Source: Vitrella brassicaformis
Lineage: Eukaryota > Sar > Vitrellaceae
Assembly: GCA_001179505.1 (NCBI GenBank)
Contig: CDMY01000492.1
Location: 1 to 50,942 of the forward strand
Direction of reading: 5' to 3'
Length of the DNA stretch: 50,942 bases
Part shown: piece after piece, positions 21,181-30,874 of the stretch
Numbering within the stretch: the stretch's first letter is position 1
Layout: the number at the start of each line of letters is the position of its first letter
Translations under genes and position numbers: made by a program
The notes under the pieces: model-generated
The model's database searches: none
What the model was told of the DNA's origin: nothing
What the model saw: the letters and a program-made list of their open reading frames with translations, nothing else

Positions 21181-22375
21181 GCATCGGCGTAGCCATCTAG
21201 TGAGAAAAGAATCATACGCATGTTACCCACATACATCGCCTCTCATTCTCCTCCAGAGAAAGTGATGCCTAGGTCCCGTGTTCCTTTAACATACCGCAGT
21301 ACATGTCAACATGCATGCACATGCACCGGTGCGGGACCATCCAAGACACGAGACAAGATAGAGCACGCATAGGCGAGGTCAGGCCGACACGTGGTGGCCG
21401 CGTATTGCAGGTGGCCAACCACTGATCGATACGGAAAATTGGCTATGCTGTCCACCTCAGCCGCCGAAAAGCTCTCACTACGCGCATTGAAGTCAGGGCC
21501 GATAGGCAGGGGGCAATCTGCCGGCCCACAGTCAGTCATGCCGAACTTGTCTATCACAGCATCCATGTACTTGGTCAGATGTAGCGTGAGCTGCCTGCTC
21601 TCTCTGTCACGACTCACTGACACACCCAAAAACGTGCTGACATCACCCAGGTCTTCAATCACGACCTTCTCTCTCAGCATCTCTTTCAGCCACTCGTATC
21701 CTCCACTCACTGATGCAACAATCATATCACCTACATAGCGTGCGAGCAGAACGCCGAGAGACGGCTGGTAGTACAGAGACGTCTCGTTACGGCACGAAAG
21801 GAAGCCTAATTGAGACAAATATGAATCGATATGCACATTCCATGCACGAGGAGCACCTGGCAGACCATACAGCGCTCGCAGCAGCTCCATCACAAATCCA
21901 TCTACTTTGTATCCAGGAGGGAATTCACACCACACAGGCTCATCTAGAGGTGAGTAAAGAAAAGCTGTCTCCACATCCAGGTGCTTCAGTTCTAGGTCCA
22001 TCGCATTAGCTGTGCTGGCCACCACATGGAATGCATCAAACTGCAGAGTGGGAGAGAAGGTGGGGCCTCTCTCCTCCACTGGCTACTCAAAGCCACGCAC
22101 CACTATCCTAGCCTTGAACTTGTGAGCTCTGATCGCAAAAACCCACTTGATGGACAATACTCGCTTCCTGGCTGAGATACTCGCTTCCTGGCTGAGCTGC
22201 GAGTCACTGTCTTATACACATTCTTGTCGCGCACACTGTTCATCTCACGATCCATTGCTTCTTGCCATCTATGCTTCAGTGGACTACGCATTGCCTGTGC
22301 GTAAGACCTGGGCTCGCCCAGCAGCCGCGCAAGCGCCAAGTCACGTCTCAGATCCTCATCTATTCCAGTAGTCAT
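21168..22375 (-). pseudogene. Ty1/copia reverse transcriptase and start of RNase H, decayed
   Basis: On the minus strand: RSYAQAMRSPLKHRWQEAMDRE (pre-RT motif, about 22300), then a frame change near 22080-22140, LDVETAFLYSPLDEPVWCEF (motif A, Asp present), LYGLPGAPRAWN, ARYVGDMIVA (motif C), LGVSVSRD, and RPDLAYACSILSR. After a stop at 21306, RYVKGTRDLGITFSGG and LDGYADASL show the RNase H start before it is cut off at about 21168. Motif C of copia RT is normally YVDD; here the first Asp is Gly, which would abolish polymerase activity. The element is therefore dead in RT. Confidence 0.85.
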
Positions 22376-22613
22376 GATTCACACACAGAAAACAGTGAGT
22401 GGATGCACACTCGTCTCACGCACATACAGCACATAACTCAAGGCACACACGCACATCACACACAGATGCACACATGCCGATGCACACGTACACACACATG
22501 CACACGCACATGCACATCTACCCGTACTCACTCTCCGAGCCCTCTGTCTCCCCCTCTGTCTCCAAACGCACTCTCTCATGCTCGTCGATCTCCTCTCCTC
22601 TCAAGCTCGGCGT
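22376..22613 (-). other. CA/TG-rich segment between integrase and RT frames
   Basis: After the TAG that ends the integrase frame, the same frame stays open for about 30 acidic codons and then meets GTGAGTACGG, a good splice-donor sequence, before a run of ACACATGCAC-type simple repeat. RT-side coding resumes near 22375. It may be a decayed linker with an inserted simple repeat, or an intron-like insertion. Confidence 0.35.
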
Positions 22614-24284
22614 CTAGCCCAGCTTCTCCCTGACGAGTTCGTTGACCTTCTCTTGCCGCTCGCGCTGAGCCTGCTGCCTCCTGGCCAATGTGCTGCCGGT
22701 CAGTTGGGGTGTCCGCTTCTTGATGTACTCCTGCAGGGTGGGCAGCTCTTTCTGCACGTCTGCTCTGACGGCGTTGACCTGCCGCTGGCCGCAATTGGAG
22801 AAGTCGTAGCCCTCCTCGTCTCGCTTGGGTGGCTGCACCTTGCGCCGCAGATTGTATCTGCCGCCCCCTCTGTCGCGCTGGTCTCCTTGTTGTTGTGGTT
22901 GCTGTACAGCTGGTGGTGGGGTTGGTGGGGGTGGTGGTGAGGATGATGGGCCGTCACGCTGTGGCTGGGTCTGCGGGATGGGCTGGGGTCGTGGGGTATT
23001 GTTGGTGTTGGTGGGTGCGGGGGGGGTCGGGGTGTTGTTGGCGTTGGTGGCAGGCGTGGGCATGGGGGAAGGTGGGGTCGTGGAGCTCGACAGCGACGGG
23101 ACGCGGGTGTTGAACTGCAGACGCTCGTCACCCACACGCTCACACACCGTGTCACCTCCTCCCTCATGCCCGTGTTGCCCGTGTGTCCTCCCCGTCCCAC
23201 TCTCGTCTACCCATGGGGCTGGTGTGGGGTTCATCATGCGCTCCTGTCGCTCCTTGAAGGGGAATCGGGTCTCGTCCACCGTCACCTCCGCAGTCTCGAT
23301 CACCTTGTTCGTGTTGGGGTCGAGGACGCGGTAGGCGCCCTTCATGTTCGGAACCACGCCCAGCATCACCATCACCTTGCTCTTGGGCTGCAATGCCGTC
23401 CGCTTCTCCTTCCTCTGGTGCACGAATGCCGCCGACCCGAAGAGGAACAGGCCTTTGATGCTCGATTTGGTGCCGTAGAGGGCGAAGTGGGGAGAGGTGA
23501 TCTCGCCGTCGGGAAGCTGCACCGCCTTGGACACAACGATGTTGTGGATCTTGACGGCATATTCGAGCGCGTAGGGCCAGTAGGCGAGGGGCATGCCTGC
23601 GTCTGCGAGGATCGCCCTCACCATGCTCATGATGATGTCGATCCTTCTCTCCACGACGCCGCCCTGGTGCCGCTTGTGTGGGGCGTCGAACTGCTGCCGG
23701 ATGCGCCGCTCCCTGCAGTACTTGGCCAAGGCGCCGTACCGGAACTCCTTGGCGCCGTCGCTCCGCAGCGTCTTGATCTCACTCCTGACCTGCTCGTACT
23801 TGCTCACACACTCCGTGATCTTCTTGCGCGATGTGACAGTGAAGGCGGTGGTGTGGCGGGTCTTGTCATCCGTCAGCAGGAAGAAGCCCGTGTGGCCCTT
23901 GATCGACGTTGGCAGGGGCTTGTGGTCGAGGTGCACCAGGTCGAAAGGCTTCTCCGCTCTGGTGCCGGGGTCCTTGCACACATTCTTGAGGCGCATCTTG
24001 CCCGCCATGCACCAATCACACACGCCCTTGTCACCTGGTGGCTTGATCACGGGCATGTCCTCGACGAACTTCTGCGTCTTGGCCAGCTTGTCGTAGCTGA
24101 CGTGGCAGCACAGCCTGTGCGTACGGATGGCCGCCTCCTTGGTCTTGTCGCTCGTGGCCGCCGTCAGCGGTGGGGCGGGTGGGTTTGCGGATGGGGGTGG
24201 GGCTTTTGCGGGTGAGGGTGGGATCGGTCCGGCGCACAGGTAGTACAGGTTGCCTTCCATGCGGAGAGCGATGGTGTGCTGCAC
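22614..24284 (-). CDS. Ty1/copia Pol: pre-integrase zinc finger and integrase
   Basis: About 556 codons. Near residue 56 it reads HRLCCH...CDWC, the HHCC zinc finger of the GAG-pre-integrase domain. The integrase core follows: Asp in VHLDHK, Asp in LRSDGAKEF, Glu in GGVVERR, with exactly 35 residues between the second Asp and the Glu (D-35-E), so the catalytic triad is intact. A Pro/Asn-rich tail (about residues 340-450) and a basic end (KRTPQLTGSTLARRQ) follow. Integrase joins the element's cDNA to host DNA. The frame differs from gag-protease, and the switch lies near 24285-24310 with no ATG of its own (the first codon used here is GTG). A TAG ends it at 22614. Confidence 0.85.
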   Translation of the reverse strand: MQHTIALRMEGNLYYLCAGPIPPSPAKAPPPSANPPAPPLTAATSDKTKEAAIRTHRLCCHVSYDKLAKTQKFVEDMPVIKPPGDKGVCDWCMAGKMRLKNVCKDPGTRAEKPFDLVHLDHKPLPTSIKGHTGFFLLTDDKTRHTTAFTVTSRKKITECVSKYEQVRSEIKTLRSDGAKEFRYGALAKYCRERRIRQQFDAPHKRHQGGVVERRIDIIMSMVRAILADAGMPLAYWPYALEYAVKIHNIVVSKAVQLPDGEITSPHFALYGTKSSIKGLFLFGSAAFVHQRKEKRTALQPKSKVMVMLGVVPNMKGAYRVLDPNTNKVIETAEVTVDETRFPFKERQERMMNPTPAPWVDESGTGRTHGQHGHEGGGDTVCERVGDERLQFNTRVPSLSSSTTPPSPMPTPATNANNTPTPPAPTNTNNTPRPQPIPQTQPQRDGPSSSPPPPPTPPPAVQQPQQQGDQRDRGGGRYNLRRKVQPPKRDEEGYDFSNCGQRQVNAVRADVQKELPTLQEYIKKRTPQLTGSTLARRQQAQRERQEKVNELVREKLG

Positions 24285-26183
24285 TGAGCCCCTTGCAGAA
24301 ACGATGAGTACCCATGCACTCGATCGAGGATACCCGCAGACAGCAGGTTGACAGACAGGCCGGGTACGTAGAGCACGTTGCCGATCCGCACGGGAAGCTC
24401 ACGGCCGTCCGTCTGCCGCACGAGCATCTGGATGGTGCCCACACCCTCCGCTGTGGTCGTCTGCCCCGTCACCGAGCGAATGCGGTACTTTGTGGTTGGC
24501 TCGATGTTGGTGAAGTACCTCTTGTCCCACACGCAGTGCCGCTCTGATGCGGAGTCGTGCATGATCCGCTGGTCCTTGACATTGGAGAGCGTGGCCGCCA
24601 CACACGTCTCGACGATGATGTCCGTCTCGCTCTCGTTGTTGTCGACCATCTCCACCTTGGCATGCGACGCCATGCCGACGTCCTGGGTCTCCTCCACGAT
24701 GTATGACGACTCGAAGAGGGGCGAGTCGTCGCACTCCCCAAACGCCACGTTGACGTGGGTGCCGCCCCTTCTGCCACGGGAGCCCCCGCTGCCCCCTCTC
24801 GACGGCTGATAGCCGCCACGGCCGCCTCTGCCGCGATACCCTGGGGGAACCCAGCCGGTGGGCCACTGCACCCTCTCGCGCTCCTCGTCTGCTCTGAGGA
24901 TGAAGCAGTGCCGCCAGCCGCCCTTGTGTGCCTTCTGGCAGTAGTCGCACTGCACGACGGCAAGGGGCTTGCCGTTGTCCGTCTGGCCGCCATTGGCTGT
25001 GAAGCCCCCTCTGCCGTTGCCCATCTTGCCGCCTCTGCCGCGGCTCACGCCCCTGTGGCCGCCTCTGCCTCTGCTGGTGCCCCTGCCTCTCCCGTTGTGC
25101 TGGTTGCCGCTCCACGACTTGACATTCGCCGTCATGGAGATGTTGCCGCCGTTCTCTCTGTTGTGGTCGTCGGCGTAGTTGATGAGCACCTGCTGGAACT
25201 CATCCCAGTTGCTGCCAGCCGATTGGCCGTGGAGGTACTTGATGAAGTCCTCCAGGGCCGTCTTCCGGATGGCCCGCTTCATGATGTCGATCTTGATGTG
25301 CTCGTTGATGTCCTGCCCGAGCGCCTTCGCCCGCGCGCACAGCTTGTTGAAGCGCGCCAGCTCGAGCTGCACGTCGATGCTGGTCATCTCGAAGTCGATC
25401 ACGTCCTGCACCGACTTGCCCTTCATGGCCTTTCGGTCTGACGCATATGCCGACGCCAGCCGATAGAAGAGCAACGCACCCTTGCCCTCCTTCTCCGTGT
25501 CGCCCTTCCATTCCACCACTGCCGCAGACACAATCTCCTGTGCCTTGCCATTGCATCCGCAGATCAGCCAGGTCCAGGGGTCCTTGAGGGCCTGGTGCTC
25601 CTTGGAGGGACTGCGGGTGCTGGCTGGGCCACTCTCGGCACTCGCGCTGGGCGTGGGGATGAGGCTCCCCTCTGTCGATCCGGCCTCCCACAGCCCGGGG
25701 GCCTGGTCTTTCTCTGCCTCAGTCGTGGGCAGCAGCTGCTCCAATGACCTGGCCGTCATCAGACCTTGCAGCTTCATGTGGAANNNNNNNNNNNNNNNNN
25801 NNNNNNNNNNNNNNNNNNNNNNNNNNNNNNNNNNNNNNNNNNNNNNNNNNNNNNNNNNNNNNNNNNNNNNNNNNNNNNNNNNNNNNNNNNNNNNNNNNNN
25901 NNNNNNNNNNNNNNNNNNNNNNNNNNNNNNNNNNNNNNNNNNNNNNNNNNNNNNNNNNNNNNNNNNNNNNNNNNNNNNNNNNNNNNNNNNNNNNNNNNNN
26001 NNNNNNNNNNNNNNNNNNNNNNNNNNNNNNNNNNNNNNNNNNNNNNNNNNNNNNNNNNNNNNNNNNNNNNNNNNNNNNNNNNNTTTGCTGTGCCTGGGAG
26101 TTGTTGTTGCTGGTCATCACGTTGCTGAGGGCAGTGGCAATGGCCGACCCTAGCGCATTGACGTCTATACCCGACGTCGTCAT
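24164..26183 (-). CDS. Ty1/copia Gag and protease (interrupted by gap)
   Basis: ATG at 26183; the frame passes a 300-N gap and ends at 24164. After the gap: a helical Gag region (DVIDFEMTSIDVQLELARFNKL, DIMKRAIRKTALEDFI), an Arg/Gly-rich stretch, a CDYCQKAH..C zinc-knuckle-like motif (spacing not standard), a second RGG-rich stretch, then a protease-like part with HDSASERH and VLYVPGLSVNLLS. Copia proteases have D-(S/T)-G-A at the active site; here the Gly is missing, so activity is doubtful. The last codons before 24164 are an out-of-frame run-on past the frame switch near 24290. It forms virus-like particles in active relatives. Confidence 0.8.
25784..26083. other. Assembly gap in gag, 300 N
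   Basis: Exactly 300 N. In the second gag copy the same flanks (CTTCATGTGGAA and TTTGCTGTGCC) are separated by only 128 bases (20761-20888), so the true gap is probably about 128 bp if both copies are alike. Confidence 0.95.
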
Positions 26184-26261
26184 CGCGCCGCACCTCACTC
26201 ACGAATCGCCACACTTCGCTGCGCCCATGTCAGATGCGGTGTGTGCGAGGTGAATGTCCGT

Positions 26262-26400
26262 TCAGTGAGCCACATACACAGATGGCCATGTCCACACACA
26301 CATAGTGACCACCGTGAATGTAGGTGCGTACCTGAGCCACATACACAGATGGCCATGTCCACACACACACATAGTGACCACCGTGAATGTATCATACAGT
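26262..26400. repeat. Tandem ~70-bp repeat in the copia leader
   Basis: The segment GAGCCACATACACAGATGGC to ACCACCGTGAATGTA occurs twice here (about 26267-26322 and 26335-26391) but once in the other copy (about 21074-21128). It is upstream of gag on the minus strand. Confidence 0.85.
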
Positions 26401-26436
26401 GTAACACAACGGCCGGCCAGGTAAATCTGACACGCA

Positions 26437-26575
26437 CCTGCGTATACACGCGTGGACTTAGAATGTGTGTATACGATGAATGCTTCCTGCGCATGCACGC
26501 TTGGACTTGGAGTGTGTGCATATGATGAATACCTCTGTGCGCGCAGCTGCGTATGCATACACAGAGCATGAAACT
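26437..26575. repeat. Isolated minisatellite units, inverted
   Basis: About two units of the ~60-bp family in reverse-complement orientation (GCGCATGCACGCTTGGACTT, GGAGTGTGTGCATATGATGAAT). They lie between the copia leader and an RT-element copy. Confidence 0.9.
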
Positions 26576-26589
26576 GCATGCATACCTGG

Positions 26590-27541
26590 TCTCGAGGCCT
26601 CAGGTGCGGCTACAGCAGCGGGTAAGCGACCAGCTGCACAAGTTCCGCTTCAATGAGCTCTTCAACTCCCTCCCGCCGGACGGCAGAGCCCGCGCCCGCC
26701 TTTTGAGCTGTCGAGGACCTCTCTCATCTGGTTGGTTATCCGGAATCCCTTCCAGCGACCACAAGTCCCTGAACAACTTCCAGTGCCGCCTTCCCGTCGC
26801 CGAGTGCCTCGGCATCGCCTTCCCGCACGCGACCGTCACGCAGCGATGCATCTGCGGTGACGAGGTCGATAACCACTACTTTGTCTGCCACACAGCCCGC
26901 GTGTGCATTACGAGACACAACAACATACGCAACTTGTTTGTTCGCATCCTGGCTGAGGCTGATGTTCCCTCCAACGTGGAGATGCCCCTGCAGAGCCTCG
27001 GCATCACCCCTCCGGACGACAATCCCAACAGCCAGCGCGTGGACATCTATGGCGTGATCGACGGCCACGATTACATGCTCGACGTGACCATCACCCATCC
27101 CTGCTGACCTGACGCATCCACTATCCCCTCCCACGGGACGGTGAGCCGGCCGGCGCGAAACTTTCAGGTAGCAAAGCAGCCCAACTTGCGGAGAAGAAGA
27201 AGATCGACAAGTATGGCTGCCCCTCAAGCAGCCGGCTTTCGCTTTGTCCGTCTCGCCGCGGGGGCATTTGGCAGAGGGGGAGAGCAGACAAGTCTCAAGA
27301 TGCTCGCCAAGTGGAAGCCTTGCCCCACCTCTATTCCTGCTGACGAAGATGGGGCTTCTCGAGAGAGCGTCATCAACCATTGGAGCCAGCTCCTGTCCGT
27401 GAAGCTGACAAAGCACAACGCTTTTGAAGTGGCCAGTTGTGCGCAGCGCCGCCAGAGGGCCGCGGAGGGCCAGCGCTTTCCAGAGGACTTCGTCAGCCGC
27501 GGGCCATACAGGCCGCACACCAACCCCGCCTCGGGGCTGTA
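26590..27541 (+). pseudogene. Third RT-element copy, C-terminal part
   Basis: Frame 1 (to 27107) reads RPQVRLQQRVSDQLHKF...GPLSSGWLSGIP...CICGDEVDNHYFVCH...NSQRVDIYGVIDGHDYMLDVTI, colinear with residues about 180-355 of the first copy. A TGA at 27105 replaces the CGA (Arg) found in copy 1. A frameshift follows; the block AAQLAEKKKIDKYGC and, after another shift, FRFVRLAAGAFGRGGEQ match the first copy's tail. The end SRGPYRPHTNPASGL stops at 27541. Dead copy. Confidence 0.8.
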
Positions 27542-27799
27542 AGGTGGCTGGCTGGCTTCGGATGCCGTGTGCATCGTGTTGCATGTCTCGTACTTGTGTG
27601 TTTGCAGTGAATCCTGTGTGTGCCTGCACCGTGTGTCTTCGCACGGATGTGTGTCCTGCGTGGCGTGCAGTGGTTGAACGTCTGTTCTTTGGTTTGCAAT
27701 GTGTGTTTCCCGTTGCCCTGCGAAGTTTGCTTGATTCGATCGTCGGTGTCTGGATGAGGCTTACCAACTACGTCGCCCCTTCTTGGTTTTACTGCAAAA
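27542..27799. other. TG-rich 3' tail of the RT-element copy
   Basis: GTGT-rich sequence with no convincing frame; similar in character to 1600-1740 after the first copy. No gene seen. Confidence 0.4.
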
Positions 27800-27996
27800 A
27801 CAATGGTTGCATACGATATGAAGCGACACGGGGGCTCACAAAGCGGACGAGGGACTTGTGCGACGCGTATAGGGGCCTCGGCTGAGGAAGTCCTCTGGAC
27901 TGAAGCCCTTTTTCTCTCGGGTCCTCCTGGAGATGCGACATATTTCGCGCAACTAGCCACCTGGAACGCGTCGTGCTTTACGAGCTCCACGGACAA
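27800..27996 (-). pseudogene. Inverted RT-element 3' fragment
   Basis: On the minus strand SVELVKHDAFQVASCAKY aligns with SVKLTKHNAFEVASCAQR at about 27396-27450 on the plus strand, and the DNA agrees closely (CTCTTGTCCGTGGAGCTCGTAAAGCAC against CTCCTGTCCGTGAAGCTGACAAAGCAC). The two therefore form a spaced inverted repeat about 400 bp apart. Confidence 0.7.
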
Positions 27997-28014
27997 GAGC
28001 CGCGCTAATAGTTG

Positions 28015-28336
28015 ATGATACGAGCTCCACGGACAAGAAGAAATACCACTCGGCCGTCCGCGACTCCCGCATGACCTTCTGCCCTCTGGTGGTGACGTGT
28101 GACGGTGTGTGGGGACACGGTGCCAACGTGTTCATCGCCCACATGGCTCATGCGCTGTTGGAGAAGGAGGGGTGGAAGGGACGGGGATTCAGTCATGTGT
28201 CTGGATGGATTCGCTCGCGTTTGTCTATCGCCCTCGCGCGTGCGACTAGCTACTGTCTGCGTGGGGGAGGGAGGGGAGGGTTTGCGGGGCTGGGGTGTTG
28301 TGATGGGGCGGGGATCGATCCCTCCTCCCCTTGAGC
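28015..28336 (+). pseudogene. RT-element C-terminal fragment, divergent subfamily
   Basis: The frame TDKKKYHSAVRDSRMTFCPLVVTCDGVWGHGANVFIAHMA...RLSIALARATSYCL ends at 28336. It has the closing pattern of this RT superfamily (KKYxxxxxxxxxxFxPLVV...G..G..A..F......LSxALxRA), without the upstream domains. The 5' edge repeats ACGAGCTCCACGGACAAGA from 27980, a short direct duplication at the junction with the inverted fragment. Confidence 0.55.
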
Positions 28337-28776
28337 CTGTCCGATTGTTTGACTCTGCGTGGTGGTGGGACTGTATTTATATGAGTGTCACGGACACACA
28401 GACAATTGTTATGGTTAATGCACGTTGTCTCATTTTCGTGTATGTAGCGTGATCTGCGGGCGATACTCGCGAGGCTGTATGGCTACCGAGACTTGAGTGA
28501 ACAGCTGCCCCCCTGAATGCCCAGCCGGCTGGATGACCTTGAAGCTTAATAGATTGGCGAAATCAAGCCTGCTGCGATTGTTGTCCCACCGCGTCCCGGC
28601 TTTTTCGAACCCGCAAACTATGAGGTGACCTCGAAGCTTCTCCAGCGGGCGAAACCGCCGGACAGCCTGAGTCGAAGCTTCCCCGCTAAGGTCGGGCCAC
28701 GATTCCATTACGATTCCACCGAGCCTCAATTCGTTGAGGGAGCTGTCGGGAAGTATTGACCAAGGAGCGCCTCAGT
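28337..28776. other. Non-coding stretch before the two-TM gene
   Basis: A short open piece at about 28449-28516 (RDLRAILARLYGYRDLSEQLPP and TGA) follows a possible AG acceptor and may be a terminal exon. Otherwise nothing recognised. Confidence 0.3.
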
Positions 28777-29301
28777 ATGCCATTGATTCGGAAAGTGGGC
28801 CAAGCTGTAGACAGACTTTGGGAGAAGAAAGGATCCCTTGGCATCAGGTCCTCCAGAGTGAAGACGAAGGCGACCCTTCTCGGCCTCGTCGAAGGCGGCT
28901 ACGAGTCATTGCGAAAAAGCGGATTCGGCCCCTACCTGAGAGAACACCGTGATGGCTTTGGGGGTGTCATCAAGGATATCCCTTCCGATGACAAGGCAGC
29001 GGAGAGAAAGCAAGCAAGCTCCAAGAGGCAGCTCCTACGTCGTCGCATTGTATCGGCTTTCTTGGAGCTTCAAACCATGCTGATCGGCCTCGCTATGTGT
29101 ACCTTCAGTATTATGGCCTACTACGACATCACAGAAGTCAATAAAATCAGCGCCAAATGGCTCATGTATGTGTTCGTGTCTGCCGTGGGTCTGTTCGTCG
29201 CAACAGCACTTTTTCTTGCAGTTGGCTCTTCATGTATTCGCGTACACCAGTATGCTGAGGGCGAGGGTGGGGAGGACGATGAAGATGAGGAAGATGCATA
29301 G
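28777..29301 (+). CDS. Small two-TM protein with acidic tail
   Basis: Single-exon frame of 174 codons from the ATG at 28777; the open frame extends seven codons upstream but only to a TTG. Residues 1-95 are basic and hydrophilic, including KRQLLRRR at 83-90. Hydrophobic helices lie at about 98-117 (LQTMLIGLAMCTFSIMAYY) and 128-150 (WLMYVFVSAVGLFVATALF), with a short loop between, and the protein ends in an acidic run (EGEGGEDDEDEEDA). The hairpin topology with both ends on one side suggests an organelle or ER membrane protein, but no family is recognised. Clean frame and composition favour a real gene. Confidence 0.55.
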   Translation: MPLIRKVGQAVDRLWEKKGSLGIRSSRVKTKATLLGLVEGGYESLRKSGFGPYLREHRDGFGGVIKDIPSDDKAAERKQASSKRQLLRRRIVSAFLELQTMLIGLAMCTFSIMAYYDITEVNKISAKWLMYVFVSAVGLFVATALFLAVGSSCIRVHQYAEGEGGEDDEDEEDA

Positions 29302-29916
29302 CCTTACTCATCCTGCTATACAAGTACCTCTATCTGTGTACATGTTCGTAGTGTAAGGATCAGTGGATTTGCAGTGAGGCAGGTAAAGGCCGAAGCCTCA
29401 TTCATGCATGGAGTGGCGCTCTATGGTTGAAGAGCAGAAAAGACCGTACGGAACAATGGATGTGTGCAGCCACTTTCCTTCCGTAGCTAGCGGTAAAGCA
29501 GCCGTTGCAATAGTAGGGAGATGTCAATACTTCGGTATGCATGAAAAACGACTCGAGGACTATCTGGCTTCGGTTCTCCTGTATTGAAAGCGGAAGCCTT
29601 TCTTATGCTCATATCTCTCAAGTTGATCCATCTCGGTGTCGAGTAGAATTGTTTTCGCACAGGCATTTTCCTTCTTTGGAAGGGTCGACGCGTGCATCTC
29701 CAGGTGTGTTAAGGACCACCAATCTGGATTAAACCAGCGAAGATTGGTTATCACCTGTTACAAGTCAATTCAGCTTTTTACTCACCTTCCGAAGCTGCGT
29801 AGAGTTTTGGTCTTTGGTATTTTCTGGTGCACACCCGCCATGAGCAAAGCAAGACCCACAGATATTCGACTGGCCAACACTTACTAAGTTCGTGCGACTC
29901 ACAAGTATGTAAACGC
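29302..29916. other. Intergenic region
   Basis: AT-richer than its surroundings; no coherent frame or repeat seen. Confidence 0.5.
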
Positions 29917-30180
29917 ATGGCTAATCGATGTTTGACAGCACTTGCAATGTTGTTCGTTGTATCTTCTTGCGCAAAGGCAGCAATCACGCCAGCTACCTCC
30001 CTCGGAGCTTTGAGTCATGCGGCACGCACAAACAAAGAGTCTGACCGCCCTCGTATCTTCGTGTCTCCCTTTGATAATAGAAGTGCAGCACACCCTAAGA
30101 GGGAGAGAATGCAAGAGATAGGTGCTTGCATGAGGAATGATGTACTTATGTACCTTGTCATCAATGTGCCCTGCCAATGA
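29917..30180 (+). CDS. Possible small secreted protein or signal-peptide exon
   Basis: 87 codons from the ATG at 29917. The N-terminus (MANRCLTALAMLFVVSSCAKA) is a good signal peptide with an A-x-A cleavage site; the rest is short, polar and unlike any family I know. It could be a small secreted protein or the first exon of a longer gene. A chance frame cannot be excluded. Confidence 0.35.
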   Translation: MANRCLTALAMLFVVSSCAKAAITPATSLGALSHAARTNKESDRPRIFVSPFDNRSAAHPKRERMQEIGACMRNDVLMYLVINVPCQ

Positions 30181-30874
30181 GAGAGGTCACCTGTCATGAG
30201 ACAACAGCCTACAGAGACACACAGCTCGCAGACAGGCGCATCATGATGTGTGTGTGCCAACGTTTGTGCATATCTGTGTGGGACTTATCGATTGTGATGG
30301 TTTCAATCGATTGGATTGAGGCATGGCATTCAGTGCTTCAAGCACGGGAAAATCAAGTGTCTGGCTGTCTCCTCGCTCTCGAGTCCCCCCATCTAGGCAC
30401 AGCCCGACCCCTCCCCCTCCCTTCTACTCACAGACGCATGCATGCATATGTGCATCCACACGTGCACACGTGTGTGGGATCTGAGCATGCCTGGGCACTC
30501 TCAGTGCATGGACCAAACACGCCACATGAAGGCGAGTGCATGCAGCTTGCACACCACTCAATGTCGGGTCAGCCGACAAATTGGTTGCATCAGTGAGTCA
30601 CTGGCACACCGTCTGAGGTGTGCAGGCAGAGGTCACAAGCGACCCCCTCTCTCCCCCTCCCCTACTCACGTCAACACGTGTTTGTCACACGCAGCAGTGG
30701 GTCTGTCTCTCTGACCATTGCAAGTGACACACCTGACTATCATCCATCGTCCTGGTGCCTTTCTACCCGTCATGTATGCATGTCAGGAGCCTCAGCTCCG
30801 TCAGCATGCAATGAATCGGTGAGGCTACCCCTCACCCGCCTATGTACTCAGAGCTACCGGTCTGTGTTGGGTGT
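30181..30874. other. Intergenic region, probable 3' flank of the RGG-box gene
   Basis: Contains CCCCCTCCC runs and CATGCATGCATATGTGCA-type alternating sequence near 30436-30470. No gene seen. Confidence 0.45.

Noticed and set aside
23166-24215. 349-codon plus-strand ORF opposite the copia integrase
   Set aside because: It is the antisense shadow of a frame with intact integrase motifs, caused by GC-rich third positions.
24755-25441. 228-codon plus-strand ORF opposite copia gag
   Set aside because: Antisense shadow of Gag; low-complexity Ala/Val/Leu product.
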